A stretch of 64,000 bases of DNA from Comamonas halotolerans (lineage in GTDB: Bacteria > Pseudomonadota > Gammaproteobacteria > Burkholderiales > Burkholderiaceae_C), in the NCBI RefSeq assembly GCF_030162935.1, contig NZ_JASAUZ010000045.1, positions 186,001 to 250,000 of the forward strand. Reading direction: 5' to 3'. Shown here in pieces: positions 26,222 to 34,622 of the stretch. The notes below the pieces were generated by a model, which was not told where the DNA came from, made no database searches, and saw only the letters and a program-made list of their open reading frames with translations. Position numbers and translations under genes: made by a program. Each line of letters begins with the position of its first letter. The first letter of the stretch is position 1.

Positions 26222-27388
26222 ATGCGCGCAGATGTATTTTTGGTGGACAACGGTCATGCCACCACCCGTTCACAGGCGCAGCGCCTGATTGCTTCGGGCG
26301 TGGAATGGCGCCTGTCGCCACTGGCACCTTGGAAGAAAGTCGTCAAAAACGGTGACGATATCCCTGCTGGCGCTGAGCTGAAACTGCTTGACGATGCCGA
26401 GGTCAAATTCATCTCGCGCGGTGGTTTGAAACTGGAGGGCGCGCTGAAGACCACTGGCCTGAAGGTGGATGGCTTGCGTTGCCTGGACGTGGGCCAGAGT
26501 ACAGGAGGCTTTACCGACTGCCTGCTCAAGCACGGCGCAGCTCAGGTTATTGGTGTGGATGTAGGGCAAGGCCAGTTGCACGACAGCTTGCGTGCCGATG
26601 TGCGCGTGATTTGCGTGGAAGGCGTGAATGCGCGTTCCATGACCGCAGAAGTCCTGGAAGAGGCCTGCGAAGAAGTGATTTCGGAGCGTTGGGAAGAGGA
26701 GGAAGACAACACCACTCAGCCCCAGGCTCCCTATGCCTGGATGCGCAATGGCGGCGAAGTCGACGAGGACTACGACGATAGCAATGATGCCAAAGATAGC
26801 GACATCGAAGCGTTCAAGGTCGAGCGTGCTGCGCTGGCCAAAGCGCGTGCCGAAGGCACAGTGCCGACCGAGCGCCGCCGTAAGGCTGAATACGCAGACG
26901 TAGATATCACGCCAGTTTTTGACTTTGTAACGGGCGATGTGTCGTTCATATCGCTGACCTTGGTGTTGCCAGCTGTTGTGCGCCTGCTCAAGCCGCACGG
27001 GCATCTGTTGATGTTGGTCAAGCCTCAGTTTGAGTTGCAGCCCGGTCAGGTGGGCAAAGGCGGCATCGTGCGCGATCCAGCCCTGTACAAGGAAGTGGAA
27101 GACCGCATTCGCACCTGTCTGACGGAATTGGGCCTGGAAGTGAGGGGTTGGTTGGATTCACCTATCGAAGGCGGCGATGGCAACCATGAATTCTTTGTGC
27201 ATGCGGTTCAAGGCACAACCGTTAAAAATGAAGGTGAACCGTTGCCGGATCAGCCTGCTGCGCCAGCAGCCAAACGTGTCTCTCGCACTGTTTTGCGCGA
27301 ACTCAAGCGCATTGATGTGATTGACGACGAAGAAGATGGCTACAACGTACCGGGACCTGCTCGTCCCAAACGCAAAAACGCCAAGTAA
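26222..27388 (+). CDS. tlyA: TlyA-family rRNA 2'-O-methyltransferase (hemolysin A-like) with acidic insert
   Basis: 388 aa, against about 240-270 for most TlyA proteins. The N-terminus is an S4 RNA-binding domain (RADVFLVDNGHATTRSQAQRLI). The FtsJ-like SAM domain has FISRGGLKLEGAL, CLDVGQSTGGFTDCLL and VIGVDVGQGQL, then FVTGDVSFISL and LLMLVKPQFE. Between the two halves lies an extra acidic segment of roughly 60-70 residues (EEEEDNTTQ, then DEDYDDSNDAKDSD). A C-terminal extension of about 60 residues ends in RPKRKNAK. AAGGAAC at good spacing selects the ATG at 26222. It is a SAM user inside a SAH-controlled operon, so its product SAH is the ligand of the upstream riboswitch. Confidence 0.9.
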   Translation: MRADVFLVDNGHATTRSQAQRLIASGVEWRLSPLAPWKKVVKNGDDIPAGAELKLLDDAEVKFISRGGLKLEGALKTTGLKVDGLRCLDVGQSTGGFTDCLLKHGAAQVIGVDVGQGQLHDSLRADVRVICVEGVNARSMTAEVLEEACEEVISERWEEEEDNTTQPQAPYAWMRNGGEVDEDYDDSNDAKDSDIEAFKVERAALAKARAEGTVPTERRRKAEYADVDITPVFDFVTGDVSFISLTLVLPAVVRLLKPHGHLLMLVKPQFELQPGQVGKGGIVRDPALYKEVEDRIRTCLTELGLEVRGWLDSPIEGGDGNHEFFVHAVQGTTVKNEGEPLPDQPAAPAAKRVSRTVLRELKRIDVIDDEEDGYNVPGPARPKRKNAK

Positions 27389-27523
27389 GTTCGGCCCATC
27401 TTTTGCTCGGCCTGGAGCGAAAAGGGTCGTCCCGAATGATGACAGCGCAAGGTGCACCGCACAGGTTAGCCCTTGCAGTGACAACAGACAGCTTGCCGGG
27501 AGGGCAGGCGAGGAGAGTTAACC

Positions 27524-28369
27524 GTGGCCAATGCACAGACCAGCAGCTTCCCCCTCAGCTTTGAGTTTTTTCCGACCAAAACCCCCGAAGGGGCCGCCAA
27601 ACACGTGCAAGTTCGTAAGGATTTGTATGCGCGTCGCCCCGATTTTTGTTCCGTAACCTATGGAGCAGGGGGCTCCACCCAACTTGGCACATTCAGCATG
27701 GTGCGCGATATCCAGGCAGAAGGCATGCAGGCGGCTTGTCACTTTTCCTGCATTGGCGCTACCAGTGCCAAGGTGCGGGCTGAGCTGCAGGAACTCAAGG
27801 ATATGGGGGTCAAGCGCCTGGTGGCCCTGCGTGGCGATTTGCCCAGTGGCTACGGTTTGGGTGGGGAATTTCACTATGCCAGCGATCTTGTGACTTTTAT
27901 TCGCAAGGAGTTTGGTGATTGGTTTTACATCGAGGTGGCCGCCTATCCAGAAACTCATCCGCAGGCTAAGTCTCCAGACGCTGACCTGAAAGCTTTTGCA
28001 ACAAAAATCCAGGCGGGCGCGAATAGCGGAATTACCCAGTACTTCTACAATGCCGACGCTTATTGCCGTTTTGTTGAAGGGATTCAAGCACTTGGCGTGC
28101 AGGCGCCGGTTGTGCCCGGTATCATGCCAATCCTTAATTCCTCTCAACTCATGCGCTTTTCCGATGCGACTGGCGCTGAGATTCCCCGCTGGATTCGCTT
28201 GCGTCTGCAGGCCTACGGGGACGATGTGACCTCGATTCGTGCCTTTGGCATGGATGTGGTTACACGCTTGTGCGAGCAGCTGCGTGACCAAGGCGCACCT
28301 GGATTGCACTTTTATACGATGAACCAGAGCGCTGCCACTCTGGAGCTGTGCGACCGCTTGGGCCTGTAA
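27524..28369 (+). CDS. metF: 5,10-methylenetetrahydrofolate reductase
   Basis: 281-aa FAD enzyme reducing methylene-THF to methyl-THF, the methyl donor for homocysteine remethylation. Family features: LSFEFFPTKTPEGAAKH, SVTYGAGGSTQLGTF, LVALRGDLPSGYG, a segment beginning FYIEVAAYPETHP, GANSGITQYFYNADAY and PVVPGIMPI. The start is GTG at 27524 preceded by GAGGAG. The 135-bp gap after tlyA shows no riboswitch that I recognise. With ahcY it closes the activated-methyl cycle. Confidence 0.96.
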   Translation: MANAQTSSFPLSFEFFPTKTPEGAAKHVQVRKDLYARRPDFCSVTYGAGGSTQLGTFSMVRDIQAEGMQAACHFSCIGATSAKVRAELQELKDMGVKRLVALRGDLPSGYGLGGEFHYASDLVTFIRKEFGDWFYIEVAAYPETHPQAKSPDADLKAFATKIQAGANSGITQYFYNADAYCRFVEGIQALGVQAPVVPGIMPILNSSQLMRFSDATGAEIPRWIRLRLQAYGDDVTSIRAFGMDVVTRLCEQLRDQGAPGLHFYTMNQSAATLELCDRLGL

Positions 28370-28441
28370 TGGCTTCTTGAGAGGAACTCGCTGGCTTCTG
28401 GGTGGTGCTTTTCATGCGCTCACCGTTAGAAGGGTCAGACC

Positions 28442-29080
28442 ATGCAAGCACGTGGGTGCCAGCCTGTTTCCGAAAGCGCGTCTTTCTTGCCAGTAGCACG
28501 TACACGTGCCCTGCCTGTAGTTTCAACGTTGTTGGCGGTGTTCTTGTCGGCCTGTGCGCCGACATCTCCCTCCAAGCAAGCACCGGCTGTAACGCAGAGC
28601 AAAGCTGCTCACAGTACCAGCCTCAGCAGCCGTGCGGGCCCAGAGTCGTTAGCGAAAATTGCACCGCCACCAGTGCGCGCCGACAAATTGCAGGATCCTC
28701 TGGATGCCATGCATGAGCATCTGTATGAGCTGGAGATGCCGGAAGTGGATCAGCAGGGCATTGCTTCCTGGTATGGCCCTGGCTTTCATGGTCGCAAGAC
28801 CGCTAATGGTGAGCGATTCAACCAGTATGAGCTGACCGCTGCACACCCTACTTACAAATTTGGTACCCAGTTGTGCGTGCGCAGCAAAAGCACGGGCCAA
28901 GCGGTGGTGGTGCGCGTCAATGATCGTGGTCCATTTGCGAAGAATCGGGTGATTGACCTGAGCAAAGCAGCTGCGCAAGAGCTAGGCATGTTGAGCCGTG
29001 GCGTCAAGGCCGTCGAAATCTACAAGCTGGACGATGGCCAGGAGGATTGCCCAGAAGCACTGATGCAGGCCAAAGGTTGA
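28442..29080 (+). CDS. rlpA: RlpA-like septal lipoprotein (DPBB domain)
   Basis: 212 aa. The N-terminal signal is basic then hydrophobic and ends in the lipobox LSAC, so it is a lipoprotein. After a Ser/Ala-rich spacer comes the double-psi beta-barrel: GIASWYGPGFHGRKTANGE, LTAAHPTYKFGTQLCV and VRVNDRGPFAKNRVIDLSKAA. These contain the catalytic-type His and Asp of RlpA lytic transglycosylases, which act on denuded glycan at the septum. There is no C-terminal SPOR domain; the protein ends about 20 residues after the barrel. Septal recruitment would therefore need another signal. Confidence 0.88.
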   Translation: MQARGCQPVSESASFLPVARTRALPVVSTLLAVFLSACAPTSPSKQAPAVTQSKAAHSTSLSSRAGPESLAKIAPPPVRADKLQDPLDAMHEHLYELEMPEVDQQGIASWYGPGFHGRKTANGERFNQYELTAAHPTYKFGTQLCVRSKSTGQAVVVRVNDRGPFAKNRVIDLSKAAAQELGMLSRGVKAVEIYKLDDGQEDCPEALMQAKG

Positions 29081-29103
29081 ATCCGCAAACCAAACATCAA
29101 AAA

Positions 29104-29134
29104 TAAAAAAGAGCTGCCAGTGCAGCTCTTTTGT
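29104..29134. terminator. Bidirectional intrinsic terminator between rlpA and rlmJ
   Basis: AAAAGAGCTGC / GCAGCTCTTTT inverted repeat with A-tract on the left and T-tract on the right. It lies between two converging genes and can serve both strands. Confidence 0.85.
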
Positions 29135-29148
29135 TTGGGGCGGAGGGT

Positions 29149-30051
29149 TTACTCGCCGAACTCCAAGGTATGGGTGGCGTTTTTATCTTGCGCCAGCAAC
29201 TTTTGCATTTGCGGCAGGGCCTCCTTGAGCGCTGCGCGCAGTGTAAAGGGCGGATTGATCAGGAACATGCCACTGGCGGGCAGACCTGGGCGCTTGCCTT
29301 CGGTGGTGTTGCCCCAGTCGTTGACTTCGCTGCGTATCTTGCTGCCCTTGACGGTCAAGGTGGCGTGCAGCCAGCCCTTGCCAGCTTTATTGGCTAGGGT
29401 CTTGAGGCGTTTTGGAAGGTCGTGCGCATCCTGACGCGGAATGATGGGGTACCAAACCGCATAGGTGCCGGTGGCAAAGCGCACCAGAGCATCTTCAATC
29501 ATGGTCAGCACGCGGCCATAGTCGGTCTTCAGCTCATAGCTAGGGTCGCACAGCAAAAAACCGCGGCGAGAAGGTGGGGGCAAGAAGCGCCTGACACCGT
29601 TGAAGCCGTCTTCCATCAGTACCTCTACTTGCTTGCCGGCTTCCAGTTGTGCCATGTTGCCATCGAGAGAGCGCCAGTCCGTCGGGTGGATTTCAAACAG
29701 GCGCAGCTTGTCCTGGGGGCGCAGCAGGCTTTGCGTGATGAAGGGGGAGCCAGGATAGGTTTTGACGCCTTTGCCCGGGTTGACGCTGCGCACCGTTTGC
29801 ACATAGGCGCGCAATGCGGGAGCGAGCTCCTCTTCAGGCGTTCCGAGCAAGCGCTCGATACCCTCTTTGGATTCGCCACTGGTGTTCGCAAAGTCACCGT
29901 CCAGACGGTACAGGCCCGCACCGGCATGCGTGTCGAGTACGCTGATGGCGGTGTCTTTTTGTGCCATGTGTTGCAGGGCGGCGATTAAAACCGTGTGCTT
30001 GAGCACATCGGCGTGGTTACCGGCATGAAAGCCGTGGCGGTAGCTAAACAT
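29149..30051 (-). CDS. rlmJ: 23S rRNA (adenine(2030)-N6)-methyltransferase
   Basis: 300-aa SAM-dependent methyltransferase. The N-terminus MFSYRHGFHAGNHADVLKH is diagnostic for RlmJ (YhiR), and the catalytic N6-adenine motif appears as INPPF near the C-terminus. Other family blocks are DTHAGAGLYRLDG, LCDPSYELKTDY and GTYAVWYPI. Length is slightly longer than E. coli RlmJ (280). It converges with rlpA and diverges from rplM-rpsI. Confidence 0.95.
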   Translation of the reverse strand: MFSYRHGFHAGNHADVLKHTVLIAALQHMAQKDTAISVLDTHAGAGLYRLDGDFANTSGESKEGIERLLGTPEEELAPALRAYVQTVRSVNPGKGVKTYPGSPFITQSLLRPQDKLRLFEIHPTDWRSLDGNMAQLEAGKQVEVLMEDGFNGVRRFLPPPSRRGFLLCDPSYELKTDYGRVLTMIEDALVRFATGTYAVWYPIIPRQDAHDLPKRLKTLANKAGKGWLHATLTVKGSKIRSEVNDWGNTTEGKRPGLPASGMFLINPPFTLRAALKEALPQMQKLLAQDKNATHTLEFGE

Positions 30052-30204
30052 AGGTCGTAATTGTTCTCTGTTCGTGCGGCAGTCAGGCTGCAGCGGAGCG
30101 GCGGCGCAAAGCCGCAGGGTGTTGCCAGTGTGCGGGGATTACCGCCTGTGCGGTCAAATCCACACCAGCACAAGGTGCTGATGGCGCTATTGGACGCTAT
30201 TTTG

Positions 30205-30210
30205 TATAAT
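30205..30210 (+). promoter_or_regulatory. Probable -10 element of the rplM-rpsI promoter
   Basis: A perfect TATAAT lies about 158 bp upstream of rplM. No good -35 hexamer is seen at 17-bp spacing (TGGCGC). Transcription from here would give a leader of about 150 nt with several GC-rich inverted repeats, possibly a ribosomal-protein leader, but I do not recognise a described class. Confidence 0.5.
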
Positions 30211-30367
30211 GGCGGGCTTCGCAGCGATTTTATGGCCCCGCGGCGAAGTGTTGAGGCCTGGTGCCTTGGCAGTCCCCGCCTAAGAGGCTTCCTGCTTTAG
30301 CAATAAAGTGAAGAAGAAGCACCGACCGCGGAAAAGGGCCCCTCAAACCTTCTTGAAAGAGAATCTC

Positions 30368-30796
30368 ATGTCTACATTCAGCGCAAAGCCCGCTGAGGTG
30401 CAACACGAGTGGTTTGTGATTGACGCCACCGATAAGGTGCTCGGACGTGTCGCCAGCGAAGTGGCACTCCGTCTGCGCGGCAAGCACAAGGCAATCTACA
30501 CACCTCACGTTGACACCGGCGACTACATCGTCATCATCAACGCCTCCAAGCTCAAGGTCACTGGCACCAAGAACCTGGACAAGGTGTACTACCGTCACTC
30601 CGGTTTCCCCGGTGGCATCACTGCTACCAACTTCCGCGACCTGCAGGCTAAGTTCCCTGGCCGCGCTCTGGAGAAGGCCGTTAAGGGCATGCTGCCCAAG
30701 GGTCCTCTGGGCTACGCCATGATCAAGAAGCTGAAGGTGTACGGCGGTGCTGAGCACCCCCATACCGCACAGCAGCCTAAGGCTCTGGAAATCTAA
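30368..30796 (+). CDS. rplM: 50S ribosomal protein L13
   Basis: 142 aa, standard length. Family blocks are [48 protein letters not shown] and [21 protein letters not shown]. The start [11 protein letters not shown] follows an AAGAGA site. An in-frame upstream extension of 20 codons is not conserved in the family and is left out. It forms the universal rplM-rpsI pair, with 10 bp between them. Confidence 0.98.
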   Translation: MSTFSAKPAEVQHEWFVIDATDKVLGRVASEVALRLRGKHKAIYTPHVDTGDYIVIINASKLKVTGTKNLDKVYYRHSGFPGGITATNFRDLQAKFPGRALEKAVKGMLPKGPLGYAMIKKLKVYGGAEHPHTAQQPKALEI

Positions 30797-30806
30797 GGAG
30801 ACCTCA

Positions 30807-31199
30807 ATGATTGGTGATTGGAACAACGGTACAGGCCGTCGCAAGTCTAGCGTCGCTCGTGTATTCCTGAAGAAGGGCTCCGGCAAGATCACTGTGAATG
30901 GCAAAGACATTCAGCAGTACTTCGGCCGCGAAACCTCCATCATGATCGCTAAGCAGCCTCTGGTGCTGACTGGCAACCTGGAAGCTTTCGACGTGCTGGT
31001 TAACGTGCACGGCGGCGGCGAATCCGGTCAAGCTGGTGCAGTTCGCCACGGCGTGACACGCGCTCTGATCGACTATGACGCAGCGTTGAAGCCTGCACTG
31101 AGCCAAGCCGGCTTCGTGACTCGCGACGCTCGTGAAGTCGAGCGTAAGAAGGTTGGTCTGCGTGGTGCTCGTCGCGCCAAGCAGTTCTCGAAGCGTTAA
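30807..31199 (+). CDS. rpsI: 30S ribosomal protein S9
   Basis: 130 aa, with [49 protein letters not shown] and the C-terminal basic tail ending in KQFSKR, which reaches the P-site tRNA. AAGGAG precedes the ATG. A strong terminator follows. Confidence 0.98.
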   Translation: MIGDWNNGTGRRKSSVARVFLKKGSGKITVNGKDIQQYFGRETSIMIAKQPLVLTGNLEAFDVLVNVHGGGESGQAGAVRHGVTRALIDYDAALKPALSQAGFVTRDAREVERKKVGLRGARRAKQFSKR

Positions 31200-31249
31200 T
31201 TCGTTTCAGACCTTCCGGAAGGCTGTTTCCCCGGGAATGGCCTTCCCAC

Positions 31250-31287
31250 AAAAAAGCCGCCGTTGCCTCAGGGTATGGCGGCTTTTT
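31250..31287 (+). terminator. Intrinsic terminator of rplM-rpsI
   Basis: AAAAAAGCCGCC / GGCGGCTTTTTT inverted repeat with a 15-nt loop and flanking A/T tracts, about 50 nt after the rpsI stop. Confidence 0.88.
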
Positions 31288-31434
31288 TGTGGGAATTTTC
31301 AAACAGTTTCCGTGTTTTGAGGCGGGCAAGAATGCCCACACTGGGACTGACGTCAAACATTGCGTCTGCCAAATTCCTGAGTACTTTGCAGTACCATTTG
31401 AAGCGATTTTCAGAAGAACACTCGGAGTATCCCC

Positions 31435-31800
31435 ATGAGCGCCGTTGCAGAACAAACTACCACTGAAATGCCCGATCCCATCCTTTTCACCGACAGCGCT
31501 GCTGCCAAGGTGGCGGATTTGATCGCGGAAGAAGGCAATCCAGACCTGAAGTTGCGCGTGTTTGTGCAAGGTGGTGGCTGCTCGGGCTTCCAGTATGGCT
31601 TCACCTTCGATGAAATTACCAACGACGACGACACCACCATGACCAAGAACGGCGTGTCGTTGCTGATTGACGCCATGAGCTACCAGTACCTGATTGGCGC
31701 AGAGATTGATTACAAGGAAGATCTGCAAGGTGCCCAGTTTGTGATAAAGAACCCCAATGCCACGACTACCTGTGGCTGCGGCTCCAGCTTCTCGGTGTAA
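31435..31800 (+). CDS. erpA: Iron-sulfur cluster insertion protein ErpA
   Basis: 121-aa A-type carrier that delivers [4Fe-4S] or [2Fe-2S] clusters to apo-proteins. The three ligand cysteines are visible: [11 protein letters not shown] and the C-terminal [22 protein letters not shown] and [15 protein letters not shown] are ErpA-like. It lies alone between two terminators downstream of rpsI, a common betaproteobacterial position. Confidence 0.95.
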   Translation: MSAVAEQTTTEMPDPILFTDSAAAKVADLIAEEGNPDLKLRVFVQGGGCSGFQYGFTFDEITNDDDTTMTKNGVSLLIDAMSYQYLIGAEIDYKEDLQGAQFVIKNPNATTTCGCGSSFSV

Positions 31801-31827
31801 GAACCGGTTGCAGTTCTCTTGTCTGCC

Positions 31828-31856
31828 AAAAGCCGCTGCATGCCAGCGGCTTTTTT
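31828..31856 (+). terminator. Intrinsic terminator of erpA
   Basis: AAAAGCCGCTG / CAGCGGCTTTTTT hairpin with a 5-nt loop, 28 nt after the erpA stop. Confidence 0.88.
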
Positions 31857-31916
31857 GCGTTATCAGTTCCTGCAGCATGTAAGGAGTCGGTGCAGAGCAG
31901 TGATGGAAGAAGTGCG

Positions 31917-33320
31917 ATGAGCAAGCAAACTATCGAAAAAGAGCCTTTGTTGTGGTTGGTGGCCATTGGCTTTTTCATGCAGACGTTGGATGCCACCATT
32001 CTCAATACGGCCTTGCCCAGCATGGCGGCATCGTTGGGGGAAAGCCCTCTGCACATGCAGTCCGTTGTAGTCGCGTATGCCTTGACCACGGCAATGTTGA
32101 TTCCCGCCACGGGATGGGTTGCCGACCGTTTTGGTACACGTCGCATTTACACCGCAGCCATGGCGTTGTTTGTGCTCGGTTCGGTCTTGTGTGCACTGGC
32201 TCCTACACTGCAGTTTCTGGTGATGGCGCGTGTGGTTCAAGGGGTGGGCGGCGCCATGATGCTGCCCGTTGGGCGTTTGGCGGTGCTGCGGGCATATCCA
32301 CGCGATGCATTCATCCGCGCCATGAGTTTTATCGCCATACCGGGGCAGGTTGGTCCGCTGCTGGGGCCTACGCTGGGCGGCTGGCTGGTGGAGTACGCAT
32401 CGTGGCACTGGATCTTCTGGATCAATGTGCCGGTGGGGGCGCTTGGAGTTTGGGCAGCATGGCGCTGGATGCCCAAAAATGACCAACAACCCAAGCGCTC
32501 TTTCGATGGTGTCGGCTTTGCTCTGCTCGCCTTTGGCATGGTGGGTGTGTCACTGGCCCTGGATGGCTTGTCCGGCGTTGGCATGGGGCATGCGCTGGTT
32601 GCCGTGCTGATGGTGTTTGGCATGGCCAGCCTGGCTGCTTACTGGATGCATGCGCTACGTAGCCCTGCGCCCTTGTTTGCCCCTGCATTGTTCAGCGTGC
32701 GTTCATTGCGTGTCGGTTTGCTGGGCAATTTGTTCGCGCGCCTGGGCAGCGGTGCTGCACCATTTCTGGTGCCGTTGATGTTGCAGGTGGGGCTGGGGCT
32801 TTCACCTTTTCATGCCGGCACCATGATGCTGGCAACAGTGCTGGGGAGCATGGTGGTCAAGCGCTTGGCTGTACGCACAGTGCTGCGATTTGGCTACAAG
32901 CGGGTATTGCAGGTGAATTCCATTCTGCTGGGTTTGATGATTGCTGCTTTGGGGCTGATCAGTCCTGACCAGCCGCAGTGGCTGATTCTGGTGCAGCTGT
33001 TTGTGTTTGGCTGCATCAACTCCATGCAGTTCACGGCAATGAATTCGGTGACACTCAAGGATATGGAAGGTGAGTTCGCGAGCAGTGGCAACAGCCTGCT
33101 TTCGATGGTGCAAATGCTGGCCATGAGTATGGGGGTGGCCGTGGCAGGCGCAGTGCTTTCCGGTTATGCCGAGATGTGGCAGGCCAGGGAAGGCTACAAA
33201 CTTTTGGCGCTGCAAGCCACGTTTGTCACAGTGGGTGTGATGACACTGGCTGCCACCTTGGTGTTCAGTCAGCTTGACGATGATGAGCGTGTGCGTTCAG
33301 CTCCGGATTCGGGAGACTGA
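31917..33320 (+). CDS. MFS multidrug exporter, DHA2 family (MdtD/EmrB-like)
   Basis: 467-aa inner-membrane drug/proton antiporter. The DHA2 signature LDATILNTALPSMAASLG lies in TM1, the motif-A-type loop GWVADRFGTRRIY follows TM2, and RVVQGVGGAMMLPVGRLAVL is the antiporter motif C region. The many hydrophobic segments are consistent with 12-14 helices. No periplasmic adaptor gene is adjacent, so it probably works alone like MdtD. I chose MSKQTIEKEP as start, with GGAAG 8 nt upstream. Confidence 0.88.
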   Translation: MSKQTIEKEPLLWLVAIGFFMQTLDATILNTALPSMAASLGESPLHMQSVVVAYALTTAMLIPATGWVADRFGTRRIYTAAMALFVLGSVLCALAPTLQFLVMARVVQGVGGAMMLPVGRLAVLRAYPRDAFIRAMSFIAIPGQVGPLLGPTLGGWLVEYASWHWIFWINVPVGALGVWAAWRWMPKNDQQPKRSFDGVGFALLAFGMVGVSLALDGLSGVGMGHALVAVLMVFGMASLAAYWMHALRSPAPLFAPALFSVRSLRVGLLGNLFARLGSGAAPFLVPLMLQVGLGLSPFHAGTMMLATVLGSMVVKRLAVRTVLRFGYKRVLQVNSILLGLMIAALGLISPDQPQWLILVQLFVFGCINSMQFTAMNSVTLKDMEGEFASSGNSLLSMVQMLAMSMGVAVAGAVLSGYAEMWQAREGYKLLALQATFVTVGVMTLAATLVFSQLDDDERVRSAPDSGD

Positions 33321-33396
33321 GCGGCGCGAGTTGCATCGCTAGCTTTGCGTGCACAGCGAGTGTGGTGCCAGTGGTTAAAGCTGTCATTCCTGCTGT

Positions 33397-34551
33397 TCAA
33401 GCAGGGTAAATGGCGCCCAGGATGCGTGGGCCGTGGGCTCCAGTGACGGCGGGAAGGTTTCCTGGCAGGCCCAGCATGCACTGACGGGCCAGCCAGGCGA
33501 ATGCGGCGGCCTCTACTTGCAATGGGTGAAGGCCCTGTGAAGCTGTACTTTGGACGCTTACCATCGGTAGCAATGTTTGCAGCTGGCGCATTAACTCGGT
33601 GTTGAGTGCGCCGCCACCACAGACCAGCAAACGGCTGCTGTCAGGTGCATAGTGCTGCACGGCATGTGCGCAGCTTTGTGCGGTGAAGGCGGTCAGCGTG
33701 GCTTGTACATCTTGGGCTGAAGGCTGTGTGGCAATAGATTCCAGCTGCGCTTGCAGCCATGCGGGGTTGAACAGGTCGCGGCCTGTGCTTTTAGGTGGTG
33801 GCTGCAGCAAAAAAGGCTCGGTGAGCAATTGCTGCAACAAGGGCGGATTGACGGTGCCGCTTGCAGCCCAGCGCCCCTGGTCGTCGTAAGCAGCGCCAGT
33901 GTGCTGCAGACACCACCAATCCATCAATGCGTTGCCAGGGCCGCAGTCAAAGCCGGTGATGGGCGTTTGTGTGTCCGTCTGGGCCGGTAGAACGCTGATA
34001 TTGGCAATGCCGCCGATATTCAGCACCGCTGTCGCGCAGTCAGCGTGCGCAAAAACACCCTGATGAAATGCGGGAACCAAGGGGGCTCCCTGTCCACCTG
34101 CTGCCACATCGCGACTGCGCAGATCCGCCACGACAGTGATCCCGGATAGTTCGGCCAGTAGTGCCGGGTTCTGCAGTTGCAAGGTATAGCCCGTACCATC
34201 GTGCTGCAGAGGTTGGTGGCGCACGGTTTGTCCGTGGGCACCAATGGCACGCACTTGAGTGGCAGGGGTGCCACTTTGCTCAAGCAGCGTCTGAACTACT
34301 TGTGCATAGGTGCGGCTCACCGCATTGCCTGCCAAGGCCGCACGGTGCAGCTCGTTGATGCCGTGGGGGCTGTTCAAGGCCATCAGCTCTTGACGCAGTG
34401 TTGTGGGAAACGGCTGTGTGGCATAGGCTTGCACATGCATGTGCTGCCTTTGGTCCCAATGCACCAAGACTCCATCCACACCATCCAAAGAGGTGCCTGA
34501 CATAAGGCCGATATACAACTCGTTGGCAGGTGGTGTGGCGAAGGTGGTCAT
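33397..34551 (-). CDS. anmK: Anhydro-N-acetylmuramic acid kinase
   Basis: 384 aa. It converts 1,6-anhydro-MurNAc from peptidoglycan turnover to MurNAc 6-phosphate. Motifs: YIGLMSGTSLDGVDGVL at the N-terminus, GAHGQTVRHQP, VADLRSRDVAAGGQGAPLVP, NIGGIANISVLP, TGFDCGPGNALMD and LLVCGGGALNTELM. It lies directly downstream of the minus-strand M23 peptidase gene but behind a terminator. The pairing of a cell-wall hydrolase and a muropeptide recycling kinase is common in this group. Confidence 0.96.
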   Translation of the reverse strand: MTTFATPPANELYIGLMSGTSLDGVDGVLVHWDQRQHMHVQAYATQPFPTTLRQELMALNSPHGINELHRAALAGNAVSRTYAQVVQTLLEQSGTPATQVRAIGAHGQTVRHQPLQHDGTGYTLQLQNPALLAELSGITVVADLRSRDVAAGGQGAPLVPAFHQGVFAHADCATAVLNIGGIANISVLPAQTDTQTPITGFDCGPGNALMDWWCLQHTGAAYDDQGRWAASGTVNPPLLQQLLTEPFLLQPPPKSTGRDLFNPAWLQAQLESIATQPSAQDVQATLTAFTAQSCAHAVQHYAPDSSRLLVCGGGALNTELMRQLQTLLPMVSVQSTASQGLHPLQVEAAAFAWLARQCMLGLPGNLPAVTGAHGPRILGAIYPA

Positions 34552-34574
34552 ACAGCAAGCTAGGAGTCAGGCAA

Positions 34575-34603
34575 AGAAAAAGGGCCTCGATTGCTCGAGG
34601 CCC
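34575..34603 (-). terminator. Intrinsic terminator of the M23 peptidase gene
   Basis: GGGCCTCGA / TCGAGGCCC hairpin with a 4-nt loop. On the minus strand it is followed by TTTTTC. It separates the peptidase gene from anmK. Confidence 0.85.
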
Positions 34604-34622
34604 TGGAGAGGGTAGCACAGGC

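Noticed and set aside
27389-27523. Possible riboswitch in front of metF
   Set aside because: I could not pair conserved elements of any known SAM, SAH or cobalamin class in these 135 bp.
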